From: Apus apus
Taxonomy: Eukaryota; Chordata; Aves; Apodiformes; Apodidae
Direction: 5' to 3'
NCBI RefSeq assembly: GCF_020740795.1
Contig: NC_067282.1
Coordinates: forward strand, 149,902,858-149,966,857
Length of the DNA: 64,000 bases
A program made the position numbers and the translations under genes. Within the stretch, counting starts at the first letter, position 1. Each line of letters begins with the position of its first letter. The notes below the pieces were generated by a model. It was not told the origin of the DNA, made no database searches, and saw only the letters and a program-made list of their open reading frames with translations. Positions 11,236-26,200 of the stretch are shown here, piece by piece.

Positions 11236-14200
11236 TTAGGTGTGACTGTGGAGGTCTTCATCTCCCTCTTTCTCATGTTTGTAGTGAACATCAGTCGAAA
11301 TCACCAGATGGCCCTGAGGAAAAAAGAATATGTAAAATGACCTTAAATTTCAGACAGACATATTCATGGGTCAGTATGCTGGGACTAGATCCCATGGTAA
11401 GTCCCTCAGCAGGGCGGGAGACAAGACTAGCTTTATGTCTCCTGAACTTAGCTAAAGTTCAGGGTAGGAATGGGCTCTGATGTAAGTTGATACAAACCCC
11501 CAAAGGGCTAAGTGACACTTACCACAGAAGCACACAGGTTGCCTTTAAGCCGTCCTGGAGAATGGTCAGAATAGAAAGGACTCATGCACTCAATGCTCCT
11601 AAACCCTGCCAGGGATAGCAGAGCTGTCTTTGTGGTGTCCCCATGCTGAGATATCCCAAAGGCCTAGTGGATCCTTTATAACCTACAACCAGGGTTTGCT
11701 AGGGCTGAGGGGATGGAGGTCTCATTTTTGATCCAGAGTTCAGATTTTGTGTTTAGTGTGTAGTTAAAGCTTTACTATTGGCAACATTTAGATCTACCCA
11801 ACACAGGAACACACAAATGTGCAGGCCTGAGAAAGAAGCAATACTCTTTAACAAGAAACTGGGCTTCTCACCTCATTCATTTTTATTACAGGTCCAGTCA
11901 GGGTGGTATGGGACAAGTTAGGAAGAGGAAGTCCTTTTCCTAGTTTATCTTCAGAAAGGACAAATACAAATAGATTGGATTGTAATAATAAAATGCATTT
12001 CAGTAGTATCTTTCTCAAGAAACTCAATTTAATTTTTATTTCCCTTTAATCAGCATCCTTGTACCTCTCAAAGGGAGCTATTATTCATATTTGCTAAAAA
12101 GCAAAAAATGCTGTGAAAAGTTGCATACAAACCTCTTACAATCTTCCAGCTGTCTGAAACTGGGATCTGACTGCCTTTGCTTCTCTCCTGTCTCACAGAT
12201 CTGGTGGCTGCATCCCACTCTGACTTACTCTGCATCTTCCTTTCATTTTTTTCTCTACACGATCCCCTAATCCTGTCAGTCCCTCTTTTTCTCATCTATC
12301 CCTATATTTCTGGATCATGCCCCCACTCTATTCCTGTTTGCTTTCCCAAACTTCTGGCTTTCACAACCCTCCCCTTCATTTTCTTTCCTTTCTTCTAATC
12401 TATAGCTTACTTCATTCCTGCACTGTCTCCTCACCTCTGTTGACCTCATAGGCATCTTCTGTACTCTTCCACCTGCTTCTTTCCACCTTCACCTCTTTCT
12501 TCATCATCCCTCACCCTCTGCATCCCACTGAGTTGGTGATTTTCTGCTTTGTCCTGCCTGTGGCCGCAGGTGAAGCACAAAGGCAGAGGGAGGTGATAAA
12601 CTCAGAGATACTATCCTGAAGCCCCAGGATGCAAGTGTGCTGCTGCACTTCCCCAGTCTGGGCCATTCTCTGGTCATGGCTTGACTCTGTGTTGGGACAA
12701 GACTCAAGAATGTCTCTGCTCAGCTGACTGCATCCAGTGAAAAGGAAAAGCTAAGCCCAGTATGTGGAAGGGAGCCAAGACTTGCTCTGTTCCAGCCCCC
12801 AGTCCAGGTGACTGAGAGACCAGGACTGAAGCCCAGCATAGTGTAGAGCTGTCCAGGTGTAGCCAAACAGAAAATTTCCCATAACATAGTGTTTAAAGCT
12901 GGGCACTCCCTTTTATGGTTTCAGTCTTGCTTCCCACCAACTGTGCTCAGGAACAATCCTTACCATTGATCACTGGGATCACTGCACTCCGTAAAGTGTG
13001 AGACAGAAAATTCTTCATCAACAACATTTGCTGTGAGGAAAATACATTTGGTGATTATTGCCTGTTGCTAAGGGATTGCAGCTTGATGAGGGAGATGGAA
13101 GGTCAGAACTGGAGTAACATTCAAAAAGAACAGAACAGAACTTGGCAGAGAAACTCTCAGGTAAAAAAAAAAATATATATTTTGGTTAAAGTTACAGCTG
13201 AACAATGCAAAATATACGTGGCAAATGGTGTAAAATTTTCTTGCAGTAAGTTAAATTTAACTCTGGAGGGTTTTTTTGTTTGTTGTATCTGGGTTGAACT
13301 TTAAGAATGAAATCTCTTTAACCCCATTTCAGCTGCCATGACTCAGTTCTCAGAAGTGAAATCTCCTCTGGGCAGTAAGAACTGCCCCGTCCTCCTGCTC
13401 TGTCTTATACCACTGTGATTAGCGTCCTCCTCCCTTCACTTAAAGATGTAGGTTGGACTGAGCTGCTGCAGCACCACACTGATTATTTCTAAGCAGTGAC
13501 ATGGTGCTGCTTTCATTCCCAATTTTTGACTCCCCTATTGATGATGTTTGGTTGAAGTAATTCAAAAGAATTCCCAAAACTGGGCCTAAGCCTGATTAAG
13601 TATTCACTCCAACTGCTACAGCTACTCAATCCAGCTGTGAATCCAGGCTGTCTGTCAGAAACAGATAGAAGAAGTGCCAGCCTCATGCCTGCCATTGTGC
13701 TGCAGGATACAGAAGTGAGCAGAAGCAACTAAACAGGTTTGATAGGTCATGCAGACCCAGGCAGACATTTCTCTTTGTTTCAATTAATGCTACACAGTAA
13801 TCACTCCACAACATTTGTAGCCTCTGATGAGAAAAAAACCCCAATGCTCCAAGAGGTATTTCCTCTTACTGGAAAGAAAAGCAGCTGAAGATGCTATTTC
13901 AAAGCAGAAAGAGCAGTGGCAGATAATATCCCCAAGACAAACCAAGAAATGTCCAGCAACAAGTTCAGATTTATTTGATCTCTGAAGGGCTCAGCTACCT
14001 TTCCTAGGCACTGGAACCATCACCTTACCTCAGAGGACCCATGAGTGGAGGGCAGCAGAGAGAACTGGAGCCTGAGAAAAAGACGTAAAAGAAGAGGATT
14101 CACTAGAAAGGATGAAGGCACAAGTTATGCACACTGCTTGAACATTTCTGGACCTTCACATAGATTTAATGCTAATTCACACACTTAATAGGTTAAAAAT

Positions 14201-17200
14201 AGCATGTATTCTGGAATTCTGCCCCAACTTGGAGTATAGAGCTAACAAGAAGAAACACTGATGTGGGCTACTTGCCTGAAATTCTGTGCTTCTACCTGCC
14301 TGGTGCATTCAGGGAGAAAGAGGCTGTAAACCCAGCCCAGCTTAAAATTTGTTGTAAAGACAGCTGAGAACACCCATAACTGTAGGTAACCACAAAACAT
14401 GAAAGACCTAAGCAAACTTTTAAAAGCTCTGAGCTTTGCTTCAAACTACAGACACCTTCCTAGTCTCATTTGTTTGATGGTATGGTGTCTGCTGTTGTCG
14501 TATGTGCTACGTAGTCTCACTTTTCCCCTCCTCTCACATGAAGGCACACGGAGACAGTTACAGTGCTCCATGGCAGTGTTTGCTCTCTGGCAGTTCTGTT
14601 TATGATGCTCAGACATGGCATGACAGCAACACTTAGAAGGTTTCAGATAAACTATTGAACTTCATTCTCCAACATCAGCACAGACTGGAACAGATGCTTT
14701 TAAGATAACCAATAAATTAAATGTTATCTGGAAAGGTATTTAACCTACGGAAAGGGGTAATATCATGTTGCAAAAGGGACATGGTTGTTCCACAATATTA
14801 TTATAGGTCAACTGCAAGATTTAGACCAATCTGTCAAAAGTATCTTAGGACCCCTGTAAGAAAGCAGGTAACTAATTTTCTTTTTCTCATGGTGAAAAAA
14901 GCACTGTCAGGCTGACATTGAAGTTCTGTTGTGTCCTAATGTTGGTATCATTAATGTTGCTTTCTGAATTTTCCGTGGTTACCTCTTCAGAAGTAATGAG
15001 ATAATCAACTTCTGCTTGGTTATTGTCCAATTGGCTCTGGTACTGGCTGTCTGCAGGGAAGAAAACAAAACAGTCCTCTGTGACTGTTTAAACAGATACT
15101 GTCTTAGATACAGGCACAAATGTGATTGCTTTTGTGACTGGAAACACAATGTCTAAACTTGTTAGTTGGTCAATACATGTAGATAGTTAAATAATTTGTA
15201 AATTTGCTGCTTTCTGCCAGCAAGATTCGGAGATTTCATTAGTGAAGTGATAATACTGCCCTGATTGCCTCCTTTTCATTGGGATCATTTGAGCCTTTCC
15301 ATAGCTGACATAATTGGTTCACATTCAAGCTAATGAAAAGATGTCTGGGGACACACAGAACTATTTTATAAGAAACAAGTTAGGAAGACTGGACATCAGA
15401 TAATCACACAGATTGTATATTACACATATTTTATAAATCACATATTTTATATATTACAATTTATTCATGTATTATCACTCAACCTCCCACATGGGAAAAA
15501 GGGCTTTCATAAGTAGCTTTCTGCACCTATTAAATTCTACAATACGTGGTGCATCTTTCCCCCCTATGAAATGCAATGGACATGATGCATATTTGTGGCA
15601 GACCAGTATATACTATTTTATGCTGATCTCAATGATTTTCAAAGGATCTGGAAGATTACTGTGTGATTTGTTCAGCTCCAGCACTGCATGTTATGCTCCA
15701 GCTCCGGATACTTACTACATTCCCTGCAAAGATGTAGTGGGTGGTTGAGTTTGGCAGGACAGCATACACTTCTACAGTGCCAGTGATCCCAAGGATGCAT
15801 CTGTCTACATTTAAAGTGACAGCAGGTGGTGATGTAGCTTTCAGCTTCAGCAGCACTGGATACGCCCTGATGTAACTCTGAGCAATCTGGAATTCCAAAG
15901 AAGGAAAAAAAAAATTAAAAAGCTGAATGCAGAGTTAAGCTTTTCTTCAACTGCGGTTTGTGTGGCTGCGTCATAATCAGATGCTGCATACAAGTCCTCT
16001 TGTTAATTAACCTACACTAAACCCACTTAATTTTAATTACACCAACTGAAACAATGAAATTAGCATTGCTCTGAGTTTCAGGAAGCATAAAACAAATTTT
16101 GAAGTTTTAGACTCATTGATATTGAACATATATAGAGAAATAATTCAAAGTTCGTTCCTGGAAAACATTTCAAGAAGGGATTAGCACTGCACGTTAAAGA
16201 AATGAGGGAAATTAGTGATTCCAGTAAAAATAATAAAAAATAATGACCCTGACAACATAAAGAATTCAGAAAAGAGGCAGCTTTCTGAAAGAACAAATCT
16301 TCTGAAAACTAGAGAAAGTCCTACAGGACAAAATTTTAGTTTGCAACACCACAGATTCCAAATTTCATTTATTTATCATAAATGCTCCCAAATTAAGGAT
16401 TTTTAAATCATCTCATAGTATCTTAATGTCTTTCCTCACATTTATCAGCTGAGCTACTCATGACTATTACTTCCCATTGTATGTAATCTCCAGTAGTCAT
16501 AAATCTTTGCATAGAGAAGGCAGCCTGCCAGCAGCAGAGATATCATTTACCTTGAACAGGAATAAAAAGAGACTGATCTCACTTATGTCTTTATAACTCC
16601 TTCAGAGACTGAGAGCAGATCCAGCACTTAGAGAGGTAGAGAATGACTGAAGAGTTGTGTAATTTAGTTAGGAAGAGCATAAGTTATAATGGGGTAGCCA
16701 TGTATGTTTGAATATCGCACTAATCATAAACCAGCTCAGTTTCCTTGTCTCCTCCAAACTTTTGGCAACAAGCTAGTACACAGACAATATCTGCAAGAAA
16801 CATTAGCTGCTGCTCTTTCTTAAAAGGTCTGGACAAGTAAAAATATTTACCTCAGGAACAAGATGTTTGAGCAAGGCAGTATTTAGGTAAAAAGCAGTAC
16901 CAAGCTGTAAAAAAAAATAACAAATTAGAACATTTTATCAGCTTAAAAATGAGGTTTTCCTTGGGGAGGAAAAAAACACCCATATCCTGTTTACTTCAGC
17001 TTTAGATAATCCATATTTTGATCTAGTATTTCCTTGCCCCAGAATGATTCCTAGGGAACACACAGTGCTCTGTGGGACAGAAAAGAGAGATTTCTCATAG
17101 ACATGTTTCAGAAGCATGTACCAGTGAACAAGTATTATTCTTTGAAAGAACAGACATGACATCCTGCCTGTAGGACTTTCTTAGATGAAATATATTGAAT

Positions 17201-20200
17201 CTGCCAAAGGCAGGACTCAGAAATCTCATTTGCCCTTTTGCTGATGACAACAGTGACGGCCACTGTTTTCTTCACCAAAAAGGCTGTCAAGCACCAGAAT
17301 AGGCTGTCCAGGGAAGTGGTGGAGTCACCATCTCAGGAGGAATTTAAAAGATATGTAGATTTAGTGCTTAAGGACATGGTTTAGTGGTGGACTTGCAGTG
17401 CTGGGTAACAGATGGGCTTGATGATCTTAAAGATCTTTTCCAACCAAAATGATTACATGATTTGATGATGTTTGTCAGTGCCCTTTGTGTCACCCACTTC
17501 AATAATGACCCCCTTGGCACTGCTGCAGTTAGAAAAACTTCTTGGAAACCCTGACAACAAATGCCAGTGTGGAAACAGCAGTTCTGAGAGAATTTTTGCA
17601 TGCTCCTCATCCACAGCTGAAAGCTTAGTTTCTTTGAAAGTGCTTCTTGCCTCATTTTGCTGCTCTGTTAATTCCAAGAGTTTATTCTAGCTCTCAACAC
17701 AGCCAATGCCTTCATTGTGGGCCCCTGTGCAGCAGAACGTGGCTTCAGTACACTTTTTTTCCTGTCTTGCCCTTTCCTTTCCTATGTGGAATCCATGCAG
17801 AGGAAAGTTTTTTTGTTGTTCTTTCTGCAACTCCTTGCACACCAACTCTGTGATGTTTGTATCTATCATTCCTTGCCTAAAGCTGCCAAGAAGTTCAGAC
17901 TTAGGTCTGAGGGAGACTTTTGAGTATTTTTAATGATGACATACACAATGAATGTCATTAATTCCTCCTACAAGTGGTAGAATTGTGATCCAAATCTGTG
18001 TCAGTCCCCTCTGCTGACTACCCATACTGCTGATACTTGTAATTCTATTTATTACATGCAAATTATACTCACCTCTTTAGAGATGATGATGTTAAAGGCC
18101 CCTGCTCTGTAGTAAGCCAGTGAAGCAGACTTCAGAAAATAACTGGAGACTCCCAGGTAGATCATGGAATCATACTGGTTTGGGAGAGCAAACGGAGCTG
18201 GCACAAAGGGAGGGTCTGTGTGATTTCCTACTGGATAGACTGTGCCCTGCAAAGAGTCATTATCCAGTATTTCTAGTTGAAAGCATTTGTATCTGTCAGA
18301 ATGCAGTAGGAGTGGTCAAGCAGAAAGAATTCTTCCTAACATGAAGAAAAACTTGACATTAAAGAAAACCTGAAGAAAGCAAGTAAGTTTGTGATATACC
18401 CTGAAAATCAGCAAATGCAGGCTCTTCTGGAAAAAAATATAGGACTCACGTAGAAAATCTGACCTTCATCCTTTCAAAGTGTGAATTTGAGGATTCAAGT
18501 GAGGATTCTGAGCTGCAGCTATGAGACACAAAGAAAAATCTTTGGAACCACAGTTTTCTTTCTCTTGTGGCAAAGACACATTTTTAAATTTAATTCTAAG
18601 AGTGGTGTTTGAAGAAAATCTTTAGGCACACTCCAAAAGCACTGGAAGTTGCTTAGGACAGGGACACAAACAGAAGTCTTTTATACTATCTTCCTCTTAG
18701 CCCTGGTCCAGTCCTACAAGACCTAGTTTGGGTGCTGCACAGATGTGGGACCTCAGTTCAATGATACTAAAAAAATAATTCTTAAAATGTGAGAAAGGAT
18801 GTGAGCTAAGGCCATGAAAGACAAGGACAGTAAGAACAGACAGTAAGTAGTGTAACTACTGACACTGGAATGGTTAGTAGCCAAAAGATTCAACAGGAAA
18901 ATTATTGACATGGAAAGCTATAAAGAAAAAAGTTGAGAATTGGAAGATGTCAACTCATAAGCATCAAGAATCAGCGTGTTCTGAAGGGCACTGAAGACCA
19001 GTAACTTCCTTAACTGAGTAAGAAATGACTGACAAAGATTCATCCAGAATCCCAATGGAATGTCATCATGCTGAAGTTTGGTCTGTAAGTTCCAGTTTGC
19101 TACAGTAGCTGGTAAATAATGGCTTATTACTTTTAAGCTGTGAATATCCCACTTGCAGAGTATGTTTTGTAGATGGTAAAAGGTGCTTGAACAAAATAAC
19201 CAAGGAGCACTTCAGCCATAGCTCTGGCATATCCTTCTAACTGGAGTCAGTTCTGAGAGCCATGGGGATGCTCTGAATTACAGCCTGTTGAAGCTGCTGG
19301 AAAAGCTGGGTGTTGCTGAGATACCTCTTGCCAACAAAGGTGAAAAATAGATAAGAAAGGGACTGCTGTGTGCTACTCAAGGGCTGATTGTGAGAAGTCT
19401 TTTTCTGGGGGAAGTGACCTGTACATATACAGGTGCTGAGTCAACTCAAACCAGATGCTTTGGATTGCAATCACATGGGTAGCCATCATGGATCACATAT
19501 CACTGGTAACAAGATCACACAGCACTGGGAGAGCTGTGCATCTAAAGCACAGTTCTAGGCTGCTTATAAAGCACCTCTGAAGGGTTTCAACTCTGAAATA
19601 ATTTAATTCTAAATAATAGCTTTGGTTAATTAACAAATGCAGTTAACTTACTAAATAAACAATCACATCTGGTTTCCAAAAGAGCTTTTGCTCAAAATGT
19701 CCAAATGTCTTATTGCTTATATAATTAAATATTGGAGAAGCTGTGTCAGACTGCACTGAAAGAAAATGAATAAACACAAAAAAGAGAATCAGAAGAATCT
19801 TAGAAAACACACAGATATTAAAGACAATTACCTTCAAATCCAAGTTAATGTGTGATTCGAAGACTGCTGGAGAACTAACTAGGGAATAGTCTATTTGTGC
19901 AAAGGCATCAATCTGGCTTAACACTAGAAGAATGACGGACAAAAACAAAACAGCCACTATTACAAAAAGACATCACAAACAGTTATTTGTCTAGAAAAAG
20001 ACAAAGGCATTAGAGAAATGATGAATCTGAAGAAGAATGGTGGGAGGAGGAAATAAAAAAAATTTAAAAGTTATTTTAAGGGAAAAAGTGAGAGCACTCC
20101 CTCTGAAATAGTCACCAATTCCTCCTATTTTAGGCCTTGTTCTCCTGTTGTTCATAACTGAATTCATTTGTCAGAAATCTTTCCCATCAGAGTCCCCTTT

Positions 20201-23200
20201 TTAGTTGTGTATTTGCACAAGAGAACTAAACTCTCCTATAAGAATAGTGAAATATTAGGAAATTCTGCTAAATACTTTGGAAGATGACATAAGCACATTT
20301 CTATGCATATGTCTGTGTTGAAGACAAGGGATGTTTGTACACAACAATAAATGGCATTTTATCAGACAATATGATTGTGGACTTCTGAAAGGTGCTTGCA
20401 TGCAACTTCAGCTTATTTGTTTGTTGTTTGTTTTTTTTTTATTGGACTGAAAGGTCTGTTCATACTGCATGATGGGTTTAGGAAAAATGGTAAATTCACA
20501 CAGGCATTTTGAACTTCTCAATACAATGGCACAACTTGGAGTGCCCTTGAGCCTGAAGTGTTTAGGTATGTGCAGCAGAAGAAATCTTGATGATTTTGAT
20601 GGTTGTCATTTTCAGTAGTATTTGCCCCTCCTTGGCACATGGCAGGTAGAGGCCATTTTAGGAAAAATAAAAGTTTCCTTACTTTGCTTCTGATTAGCAG
20701 AACAGATAATAGAAATGTTCACAATGCAAAGTGAAGAATGGGAACAAACCCTCTCACCTGAATGATACGACTTAGGTGAATTAAATTAACTTGAATTGGT
20801 GAAAACTACACGTTCTTAGTCTTGAAAAAAGAAGTAACCAAAAAAAACCCAACCCAAACCAAAAAAAAAGGAAAAAAAAAAAAAGAAAAGCTGTACAATT
20901 TATTACAGAAGTTAAAATTTTATTTATGTATATATATACATACACATATATATGCTTCTTGGGCACAGATATCTGCTGTCTTCATGTCACTGTGCAAGAG
21001 TGACATGGGAATTGTTCAGGTGTGAAGAGAAGAATTCTTAGTGTGAAAGTGTCTTTGTGCAGCATCTTGTTATCTCAGTGAACTCAAGTTCATAACAAGA
21101 TGTGCTAAGTTTCTGAGATCTTACAGGGTCGTATGCTAGCTGTGCAGTGGATTACTGCTAATGCTGGTTTTCTGATGTCCACAGTACCAAGAGCATAAAT
21201 GATCTGAATGAAAATGTCAATCTCAAAAATCCAAGGAAATAACACAGGTCAGCTAGAACAGACTGAAAGATTACAGGTGATCTGCTGTGGGCACAAGAAA
21301 TTTGAGTGTTGTATATAAGGCATATGCAAGAGATTTCTGGGGTGGACTCTGTAAAAGGTTAAGGTACAGAACAATGGTTGTATTTTTCTTCCTTCACTTT
21401 CTTTGTACTGTGAGCACAGGAATGGTTTGGCATTTAATAAAAAAAGGCTATGATTTGAGCACTATGAATTACTTAACAAAATGCTGTTATCAGCAACTCA
21501 CCCTTATACTTTCTCAGCTGTGCATCCACAATTTGGATTTTGTATTTGATATGTAGGCATAGCTATGCAAAAATAGAGATTAGTCAGTAATGTAAGGGCT
21601 GCATCCAACTCCTCCCTTCCCTGGATGAAACTGACTTTGCCAACTCACATTTTTATCCAATTGGGTGCGAACAGGCTTCTCAAGATGACCAGACAGAAAG
21701 TTGTAGATCCAGCTGGAGGAAAGTAAATTAACACAACAACTTTTTACCATGGGTTGAAATCTTTGAAATATAAAATCTGGCAGACTGGGACATCAATGTC
21801 ACTTGTATTAATGAGACACAACTACAGCGATGTTGGTAGACTGTGCAGTTGACTGACTGTATTTATTAAATATTTATTATTGTGAGTCTCAGACAAATTC
21901 CAGGAGTTCTCAGTCTCATAAGAGCTATTTAGAAGGCAATCTTCAAAGCAATGAATGTTCATATTCACATGTTGATAAACAACACTAAATTAGCCACCTT
22001 TGGTATTTGAGTAAGACAAAAGAATTTTCTAAAAATTAAAAAGAGAAGTATAAGCATTGTTTCATATTCTCATTTGAAAGTTTTATTCTGAAATTGCAGG
22101 TCAGCTTGTCAAAAGGCATAATCAATCCAAACCACCTTCATATCTGCAAACCTCCGTTTGCAATCTTGTATTCTTTAATATGCCCAAATGGCATTTTTTT
22201 CATTTGCTCATTTGTTGACACATGCGCAAAGTGGAGATAACTTCACATCCTCAGCAGAAGAGCCTGGCTTTGAAATCAGGCCTTTAAAAATCTACTTTCA
22301 TAACCTTCAGTAGTTAGTAGCACCCCATAACTGGATGCCTAAAAGTAAAAATTTGGAAACTGGCCCTTCCTGCTACACCCCAGAGAATAATTAGAAAAAA
22401 TCTACTGTACATACCTAGATCCTCCATTTAACTTGAATTTTACACTATTAATGCTCAGCTGGCAATTGTGTAGCAACATGGACAAGTGGCCTGTGCTGTC
22501 CCTTGACACTTTGAAGACAACTGCAAGAAACAGTCCTGATATGGACACGGTAATTCCTCCTTGGTCTTTGCTACACAGAGAAAAAAATATCAACAACCAA
22601 ACTCAGTCAAGGAAACATCTGCTTAAAGGGAACAATTTAAGAAACTACCTATAAATCAAGTTTGAAAGAACTTTTTGCTTCTAACATCTAGAATGAAAAA
22701 TGGGTTTTCTAGAGATTAAAGTAGATTAGAGACATGCATGGTATTCAAAACTAGATTATAAGCATGAGTTTCCAGGACATGAATTTTCCAGTGTTGTGCA
22801 GGATTTGACAAGTTTGCAAAACTTTAACAGTGTCACAGCAACACAAGACATTCCAGTCCTTCATGACAGATGACCTCTGGGACTGCAGCAACAGAAGCCA
22901 TTTCACTAATAAATATGTAACCCAGTGGTTCTCAACTTTGCAGTTGTTCCAGTTTCCTCTTTCCTGTAACCATTTTCAATAACCCTTTAAAATGTATACA
23001 TCCCTCCATTCCTTGTCCTGCCCCAAACCCATTCATTCTGTCTCCTTTCTGTAAAAATCCCTTCTAAGACCCCAACAAAAATAGTCTTATACCTAAATTC
23101 CAGCAAATTTAGGCATTAGGACTATATTTAGGAGTTGCAGAAGCTGTACACCAACCAAACAGGACATAGACAGCTGAATGTTTTTTAGAACAGCCTTATA

Positions 23201-26200
23201 AAAACCTGATTTACATAACAGAACTGGTACTGAATGCATCGCATTTCACCCCTTCATTCAGATTACTCAGGTTTACTACAGAGCCTGCACCACACTAGGG
23301 AGAAAGAGCCCAGCCCAATATGAAGCTCAAAGCATGACTCTCAGCTTTCTTCTTTATTTTTCAGGCAAAGCAAAAACCCTGGAGAAAGAGGTTGTAATCC
23401 CAAAAGATTAATCTTAATTCAGGCCTAAACCATAGACAAATCCTGACCAAATCATTGAGTAGTACTGCCAGTCACAAAGTCCCTCCTACCACCACTACCA
23501 TTTTTAACCCCATCTTCCAGTCTGTATATATGCATTAAGTGGCTATCTGGAGGATGTGCCACTCCTCATTTTTCATCCTTAACCAAACCCTCCTCCCACA
23601 AGCCATTGGGACAAACATTTTCCCAAGGAGGGCCCTGCAGCACTGGGACATGTTACTTGAGGAAACTGTGGCATCACTACCCTTGGCTAAACAACACGAC
23701 TAGACAGCTGACCTAACAGTCTGGTGACTGCTCTGTTTTGAGCAGGAGGCTGGACAAAATGACTTCCAGAGATCTTTCTAACCCAGGATTATCCGTACTT
23801 CAGGGACAGGGATGATCACAAAAGGGTCTCAGCCCTTTCTGGGCTGCTTGGGAGATGGGGAGAGGCCCAGTTTCTTCCTTGGTCCTCTTTTTCTGCAGCC
23901 TCCTATCCACCCTTCTTCAGGAGGAATCCTGATTCACTGGGGCAGCGTCTCAGCTCCAGGCCTCCAGGAGCAAACAGCCTGCCAGAAGATTTTGTAACTG
24001 GCAGGGTGTTCTGGGACACAGCAGAGAAGAGGGCTACAATGAGAGCAGGAAATTCAGGGATAACACTATCACAACTACAAAGCAGTGATAAGACCGATTT
24101 TACTGACCCTGGAAACAGCTTGGGAGCAGCAGGTTGCCAGTGGTCTCCCTTGGGAAACTAATTTTCAGCTGGCCCCTCTAAGTCTGGTATAATGAAAGTC
24201 ACATGTAGGACTAGGGAATGGAGGGGATGAAGAGTAGGGCACATTCTGGATCTGTCTAAACCTCCAGTTTTTCACAAAATATTGTATTGAACACAGAAGC
24301 ACAGATTACTCCTTCTGCCCCTCAAAAAGGCAAGAAAAACCCTTCACTCCATGAACTCCACCAAAACTGGCACTGACCACACCCACCACAATCTGCTCCA
24401 TCAAATCCTGCATACCAGCTCCCTGCCTCCCTTGCTGCCTGTGAAGCCTTTGAAGTTTTCTACATCTGGGGCCTCTCCAGGTTGTGTCCACGTCCTTATC
24501 CTTCAGCAAGAGGAAGAGATGGCTTTGTGTTTGGGAACAGCTGATCTGCTCTGCTGAACACAGTATACTTTTCCCCACAGTAGTGGTATGACAGAAGCAA
24601 CAACAGACAGGTTGAGGGCACAGTGACAGCAGTTTCTAGCCACCAGTACTGAGACTGAATTCTGAACTCCATGTTGTGCTCCTTTGGAACCAGGACATGC
24701 TGTGAAACTTGCAGCCTGGTGATCCATCTTGCTGTACTGGCTTGCAAAGAAAGCAACACCTACTGCTGTTACCGGTTACTCTGTTAACCCAAATTGTAGA
24801 GGTTAGCACCTTGCAACATTTTCTGATATCCCAAAAGTTTTAGCATTCCCCTGCCTCCAAGAAAATCTAGAATATTACACTAAAATAATATAGCAAAAAT
24901 TCTGAGATAAAAAAAGTAGAAAACTCAGCATGCAATCATGTCATAAAAGACAATATCATCCTGCACAGGCTCACAAATATGGGTTAGTTTTCCATAGCAA
25001 CTCGAATTCTGGAGTTTCTGAACTTCTGAATGTTTGGCATTGTGACAGTGACCTTCCTTTAACAGGAGCACTTTGGAAGATGACATACACTGTACCAGCA
25101 AATAGTAATTAGGTATAGAGTCAACCTGCCAGTTATACTGTACAAAGAGAGTAACAAATATGGCCATTGAAAATTCTTTGGTCCTGAATATTCATGTAAT
25201 ATAATGTAATATATAGTCTGGACAAACTGAGCATGCTAACAGATATCTGACCTGATACTTCCCAAAGAGACAACCTGTAGGATAGAATAATTTAAAAAAA
25301 CCACCAAAAACCATTAGTTGGCAGGGCATGTTTCCTTTTTAAGAAGCTTATTCAAATAAATTGTTGCTAAATGATAAAGCATATCTGACCTTAAAAATAA
25401 TAATTACCAAATAGATTTCTGATTTTCATTTGCAGTCCTTCTCCCAGAACTGTCCCCTGCACATGTATCACACTGTACAATACTTACAGCAGCCAGGTAT
25501 TCATTTTCCAGTCTGCATGGATGGTAGCAGAAGCCTGTGCCACTGACAGACGAATGCCAGTGCTGGGAATAAAGGAAGCAGAAGTTTCTGGGAAATCTAC
25601 AGCACTAATTTTGACCCTGTAGAATACAGAAAGGGGATTTTAGACTGTGTGTCAAAAGACTAAAAATGACTTCTGATCACTGAAAACCTTTCTGCTATAA
25701 AAAGCAAAGTCTGTGCTTCAGTAGAAGAATTTCTCAGAAATGACTGACCTTTGGAAATTTTAGGAAAGAAAGACACCTGTAGCATTACACTTAGTAGCAA
25801 CATTGGAAAAAGAATCTTTGGAGACAAAGGATACCTGGCCAAAAATCCCAAACACCTCCCATTTGGAGAAAACCAAACTCTTTAAAGTGAAATGTGCTTG
25901 CTGGAGGAAATCAAGTGTGTGTGCAAAACACAGCTGCTACATCTATAAATAAATACAGGTTGTCTGAATGCTAAAAAACTTGCTGAAAAACATCAAAGTT
26001 TCTCTTTTTCCATTCTGTATTTCCTTCCTTGCCTCAGCAAAAGGCTCTGGAGAGGATAAATTAAAAAAAAAAAAAAAAAATTCTTTCTTTAATATTTCCC
26101 TGGTAAAACAAATGTTTCTGATACTCAAGGATAGTGCCTTGCAAATGGGTGTGTTGAATCAAGCTGAATGTTGTAAATACATCAGCTGTAACCTTATCAT

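Noticed and set aside
13600-13700. Minus-strand candidate for exon 12 of the BPI-fold gene (GMRLALLLSVSD)
   Set aside because: It has no good donor at a compatible phase. The 43-nt segment 14029-14071 has strong splice sites and the correct phase.
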